Assembly (NCBI GenBank): GCA_002691085.1 | Contig: NZGX01000046.1 | Coordinates: 2,364 to 49,551, forward strand | DNA length: 47,188 nucleotides | Reading direction: 5' to 3' | Source of the DNA: Rhodospirillaceae bacterium | GTDB taxonomy: Bacteria > Pseudomonadota > Alphaproteobacteria > Rhodospirillales > Rhodospirillaceae | In this document: positions 44,525 through 47,188 of the stretch, one piece after another | Numbering within the stretch: position 1 is the first letter of the stretch | Layout: every line of letters starts with the position of its first letter | Program-made: the position numbers and the translations under genes | The notes under the pieces: model-generated | Told to the model about the DNA's origin: nothing | The model's database searches: none | What the model saw: the letters and a program-made list of their open reading frames with translations, nothing else

Positions 44525-46285
44525 TTGAAAATACTTTTTTCACATATCACTAGAAAAAAACGCGGGGGTATTGCAACACGCAATGAGTATGCTGAAGCCG
44601 ATACAATCACGATTGGTAGAAGTACAAGTTGCGAATTAAGTCTTTTAGATCCAAGAGTTCATCTAGAACATGCAAAAGTTGTAAAAAAACTAGATACTTA
44701 TGAAGTGATTGCAGCAGAATATACGCTCATAGAGGTTAATGGGGAACTTGTTGATAAAATAACTTTAAAAACTGGAGATACTTTCCTAGTTGGTCCATAC
44801 AAAATTATTTTTGAAAGTCCTTCTAGTGACGCAGATCTTAAATTATCAATTGAACTTACTAAAAATCTAAGAAACCAGGTCAGTGATCTAATCTCTAGAT
44901 CTAATATTGACTCATCAAACTTTGGTATATCTAAAAGAACATGGTCATGGTCACTTTTCTCAATAATTACTGCACTGTTTCTTATGATTCCTCTCTTAGT
45001 AATAAATTCTTCAAAAGAGAATTTAAGTAGTCTTGACCCAGAGGATCTTAATAAAAGCTCAACAAGCCTAGTTAGCGTTTGGAGTACAGGTGAAATATCA
45101 TCTCCACATAATTTTTTTGCACATGATTGTGAAGTATGTCATGAGAAACCTTTTGTTCCAGTACAAAATAATTCTTGTGCTAAATGCCATGATGATATCC
45201 AACATCATGCAGATACAAAACTTTTCCCAAGTGCGAGTCTGAGTGACTTAAGCTGTCAATCTTGTCATAAAGAACACCAAGGTAAAATAACCGTTGTAAA
45301 GAATAACCAAGATTTTTGTGCAAGTTGCCATGACGCAATCCAAGACGAACCAAATTCTCTACTTCGTAATGTTTCAGATTTTGGGAAAAATCATCCGCAA
45401 TTTAATCCTACTGTAATAATTGATAAAGATAAAAATACAAATAGAAGCCTTTCAATTGGGGGAGATCCCAAACCCATTGAATTCTCCGGGTTGCTTTTTA
45501 ATCACGCCGTTCACCTCAGAGAAACTGGTGTAAGGCATCCTAATGATGGAATAATTGACCTAGAGTGTAAAGATTGTCATGTTTCTGATAGCGGTGGAGT
45601 TTCAATGTTACCAATTTCATTTAAAGAACATTGTAACAGTTGTCACAAACTTTATTTCGACTCATCCCTTCCTGAAAGAGAATTATACCACGGAGATACA
45701 AAAGAACTCTTTATTCAAGTTGAGAATGTTTATAACTCTATTGCATTTCAAGGGGGTTATATAGGGAAAGATGCGCCGAATGTAATCAGGCGACGCGCAG
45801 GCCAGACTCTTAGCCAAACTGAGCGTGTTGAAGCAGCAGAATGGGCAAAAAGAAAAAAAGAACAAGTTCTTGATGGTCGTTTTGGAAAGGATAGGTGTGC
45901 TGAATGTCATCTCATTAAAAACAATGAGGAAAGATGGACAATACAATCAGTAAATATCACAGATAGCTGGTTTCCTAAAGCAAATTTCACCCATGAGAGT
46001 CATGAAGATATGGAATGTATTAGTTGCCATGAAGCAAACAGGTCAGAGCAAGCCACAGATGTAATTCAACCTTCTATAGAAATTTGTCAAAGCTGTCATG
46101 GTGGTGAAAATGCTAGGTCTAAAATTCCATCAACATGTGTGACATGTCATGGTTTTCACTTTGAACATATGTCACCAATCTATCCAATTAATGAGGTCAA
46201 AGTTAAAGAAACGACAATACTCTCAAGCCTTTCAGAGAAGAATCTAGCTTTATTTAACAAAAGAGAAAATAATGAAATACCATAA
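44525..46285 (+). CDS. FHA domain-transmembrane-decahaem cytochrome c
   Basis: 586 aa. Residues 1-98 form an FHA fold (ITIGRSTSCELSLLDPRVHLEHAKV). R32 of the GR motif is kept, but the phosphothreonine-contacting Ser of the RxSxxH pattern is His (RVHLEH, residues 44-49). One membrane helix covers about 141-160. The periplasmic part has ten CxxCH haem sites: CEVCH, CAKCH, CQSCH, CASCH, CKDCH, CNSCH, CAECH, CISCH, CQSCH and CVTCH. It fits a cytochrome c3/NapC-like multihaem electron carrier with an N-terminal cytoplasmic signalling domain. The start is TTG at 44525, six bases after the haem-b gene; the ribosome site is weak. Confidence 0.9.
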   Translation: MKILFSHITRKKRGGIATRNEYAEADTITIGRSTSCELSLLDPRVHLEHAKVVKKLDTYEVIAAEYTLIEVNGELVDKITLKTGDTFLVGPYKIIFESPSSDADLKLSIELTKNLRNQVSDLISRSNIDSSNFGISKRTWSWSLFSIITALFLMIPLLVINSSKENLSSLDPEDLNKSSTSLVSVWSTGEISSPHNFFAHDCEVCHEKPFVPVQNNSCAKCHDDIQHHADTKLFPSASLSDLSCQSCHKEHQGKITVVKNNQDFCASCHDAIQDEPNSLLRNVSDFGKNHPQFNPTVIIDKDKNTNRSLSIGGDPKPIEFSGLLFNHAVHLRETGVRHPNDGIIDLECKDCHVSDSGGVSMLPISFKEHCNSCHKLYFDSSLPERELYHGDTKELFIQVENVYNSIAFQGGYIGKDAPNVIRRRAGQTLSQTERVEAAEWAKRKKEQVLDGRFGKDRCAECHLIKNNEERWTIQSVNITDSWFPKANFTHESHEDMECISCHEANRSEQATDVIQPSIEICQSCHGGENARSKIPSTCVTCHGFHFEHMSPIYPINEVKVKETTILSSLSEKNLALFNKRENNEIP

Positions 46286-46697
46286 GTTTTTTTTAATGAG
46301 TCTTATAATAATTTTAACCTTCACTAAAACTGTAATTAGTGAGACAGTAATATTAGAAAGTGAAGCAAAGTTTTTAGGAAAATTAAGCTCTAAAGACCTT
46401 GAGAGTCAATTTTCAATTAATGTAAAACTCAATGGGGATATTCCACTTGCAACATATGTATCAGCGCGTTTTCAAAATAATCAGCCAAAACAAAGATTAG
46501 CCAATAGTTTATGGATAGATTGGAATGAGAGAGTCGAAACTTTACAGAATAACGGTTTTGCGCCAACTGAAAATGACATGCTAATATTCGATATTTTTGA
46601 GGAGAAGCTTGATTATACTTTCCTACCAATAATTATAACTATCTCATACTTAGGCCATGATAGTTTAAAATCAGGATATTATATAATAGACCAATGA
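46272..46697 (+). CDS. Small secreted protein of the redox operon
   Basis: 141 aa. A signal peptide (hydrophobic MSLIIILTFTKTVIS) is cleaved near residue 23. The mature part, about 118 residues, looks beta-rich, has no cysteine and so no c-haem. I do not recognise the family. Its start lies inside the end of the decahaem cytochrome gene (14-base overlap) and its stop overlaps the next start (ATGA), so it is tightly coupled to both and is probably a periplasmic partner of the cytochrome. Confidence 0.75.
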   Translation: MKYHKFFLMSLIIILTFTKTVISETVILESEAKFLGKLSSKDLESQFSINVKLNGDIPLATYVSARFQNNQPKQRLANSLWIDWNERVETLQNNGFAPTENDMLIFDIFEEKLDYTFLPIIITISYLGHDSLKSGYYIIDQ

Positions 46698-47188
46698 AAA
46701 TACTTTTTTATATTGCCTTTATTTTCTTTACTGTTTTTTATTCAGAAAAAGCTCTTTCTGAATTCCTAAGCATTTCTGATGTTAATCGTATTGTTGGGCA
46801 AGCAAAAGGTGAGGCATCTGCATTAGGTATTAATAATGCTGTAATTGCAATCTCAGACAGAGTTGGCAATATTCTTGCAGTCTATGCAATGAATCCTGAT
46901 GATATACCCAATATTACAATTACTTCAGGAAGAGGTATAGCAATAGGCAATGGACTGGAGAGCCTCTCATTACCAATCACTCCATTGGCCGCAATTTCAA
47001 AAGCAATTACGGGCGCCTATCTCTCTTCTTCAGGTAATGCATTCACTACAAGAACAGCCAGTCAAATTGTTCAAGAATTTTTTAATCCTGGGGAAAAAGG
47101 ACAGCCGGCTGGGCCCCTATTTGGTGTGCAGTTTAGTCAGTTAGCCTGCTCAGATCTAATGAGGTTTGGAGAAAACATTGGCATTGGT
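46694..47188 (+). CDS. GlcG/HbpS-like (DUF336) haem-binding-type protein, cut by window end
   Basis: At least 165 aa, open at the window edge. A signal peptide (MKILFYIAFIFFTVFYSEKALS) is followed by a GlcG-like domain: ISDVNRIVGQAKGEASALGINNAVIAISDRVGNILAVYAM, then PLAAISKAITGAYLSSSGNAFTTRTASQIVQ. DUF336 members include the haem-binding HbpS and GlcG. Proteins of this longer exported form exist, but no role is known to me. It overlaps the preceding gene by 4 bases and belongs to the redox operon; the operon continues past the window. Confidence 0.78.
   Translation, partial: MKILFYIAFIFFTVFYSEKALSEFLSISDVNRIVGQAKGEASALGINNAVIAISDRVGNILAVYAMNPDDIPNITITSGRGIAIGNGLESLSLPITPLAAISKAITGAYLSSSGNAFTTRTASQIVQEFFNPGEKGQPAGPLFGVQFSQLACSDLMRFGENIGIG

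Noticed and set aside
44525..46285. Nitrite reductase NrfA or octahaem hydroxylamine oxidoreductase
   Set aside because: There are ten plain CxxCH sites, no CxxCK catalytic haem, and an N-terminal FHA-TM part that those enzymes lack.
1..47188. tRNA, rRNA, CRISPR array, insertion sequence, prophage or toxin-antitoxin genes
   Set aside because: I looked for tRNA-like ends, repeated spacers, transposase motifs, terminal inverted repeats and small paired genes in all gaps and found none.

Overview
The window is about 47 kb of very AT-rich, densely packed bacterial chromosome. By eye GC is roughly one third, intergenic gaps are short, and TTG or GTG starts are common. Gene content and order point to an alphaproteobacterium. 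Four features support this: mutY is divergent from a DUF721/dciA-like gene followed by a DsbA-like gene and smc; the F0 ATP synthase genes (atpI, atpB, atpE, a duplicated b pair) stand alone without F1 genes; thrC sits beside an M16 processing-peptidase gene; and ispH is followed by rnhA. The AT bias and the many orphan oxidoreductases resemble marine, genome-reduced lineages such as the SAR116 or AEGEAN-169 types. That placement is an inference, not something the sequence proves. No tRNA, rRNA, insertion sequence, phage gene or CRISPR array was seen.

Layout. 18-3477 (-): membrane-anchored NAD(P)-binding protein, FAD-linked oxidase and AcuI/YhdH-type reductase. 3559-8886: mutY (-), then dciA-like, dsbA-like and smc (+). 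9033-11356 (+): F0 ATP synthase operon, in which atpE carries a single-base frameshift. 11364-15985 (-): complete glycine-cleavage operon gcvT-gcvH-gcvPA-gcvPB preceded by a tandem glycine riboswitch. 16043-18640: a lipoprotein (-), then ispH-rnhA-yqgE (+). 18646-21646 (-): HisD-like dehydrogenase, lambda-crystallin-like dehydrogenase and SDR, probably catabolic. 21693-24361 (-): thrC and an M16 peptidase. 24434-27426: envelope genes (glycosyltransferase, LpxL-like acyltransferase, methyltransferase). 27463-28297: adrenodoxin-type ferredoxin and a small conserved protein.

28311-39866 is an accessory catabolic region. It holds a luciferase-like monooxygenase/acetoacetate-decarboxylase-family/SDR/hydrolase operon (-), a divergent Dabb protein plus orphan solute-binding protein (+), and a six-gene (-) run with a serine hydrolase, a maleate-isomerase/Asp-Glu-racemase-family enzyme, an aldo-keto reductase, an SDR, a flavin monooxygenase and an RraA-like protein. 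A DUF3089 hydrolase follows at 39949 (+).

41252-47188 (+) is the most unusual part. A flavoprotein fused to two cyclic-nucleotide-binding domains and a 16-Cys ferredoxin module is followed by a di-haem-b membrane protein with two H-x13-H pairs, then an FHA-TM-decahaem cytochrome c, a small secreted protein and a GlcG/HbpS-like protein that runs off the window. It reads as a transmembrane electron conduit, from NAD(P)H through FAD, 4Fe-4S clusters and haem b to periplasmic c-haems, with nucleotide-sensing and FHA domains built into the electron carriers. I know of no characterised system with this composition.

No stretch longer than 300 bp lacks a gene. The longest gaps are 15744-16042 (riboswitch) and 41056-41251 (regulatory inverted repeat).
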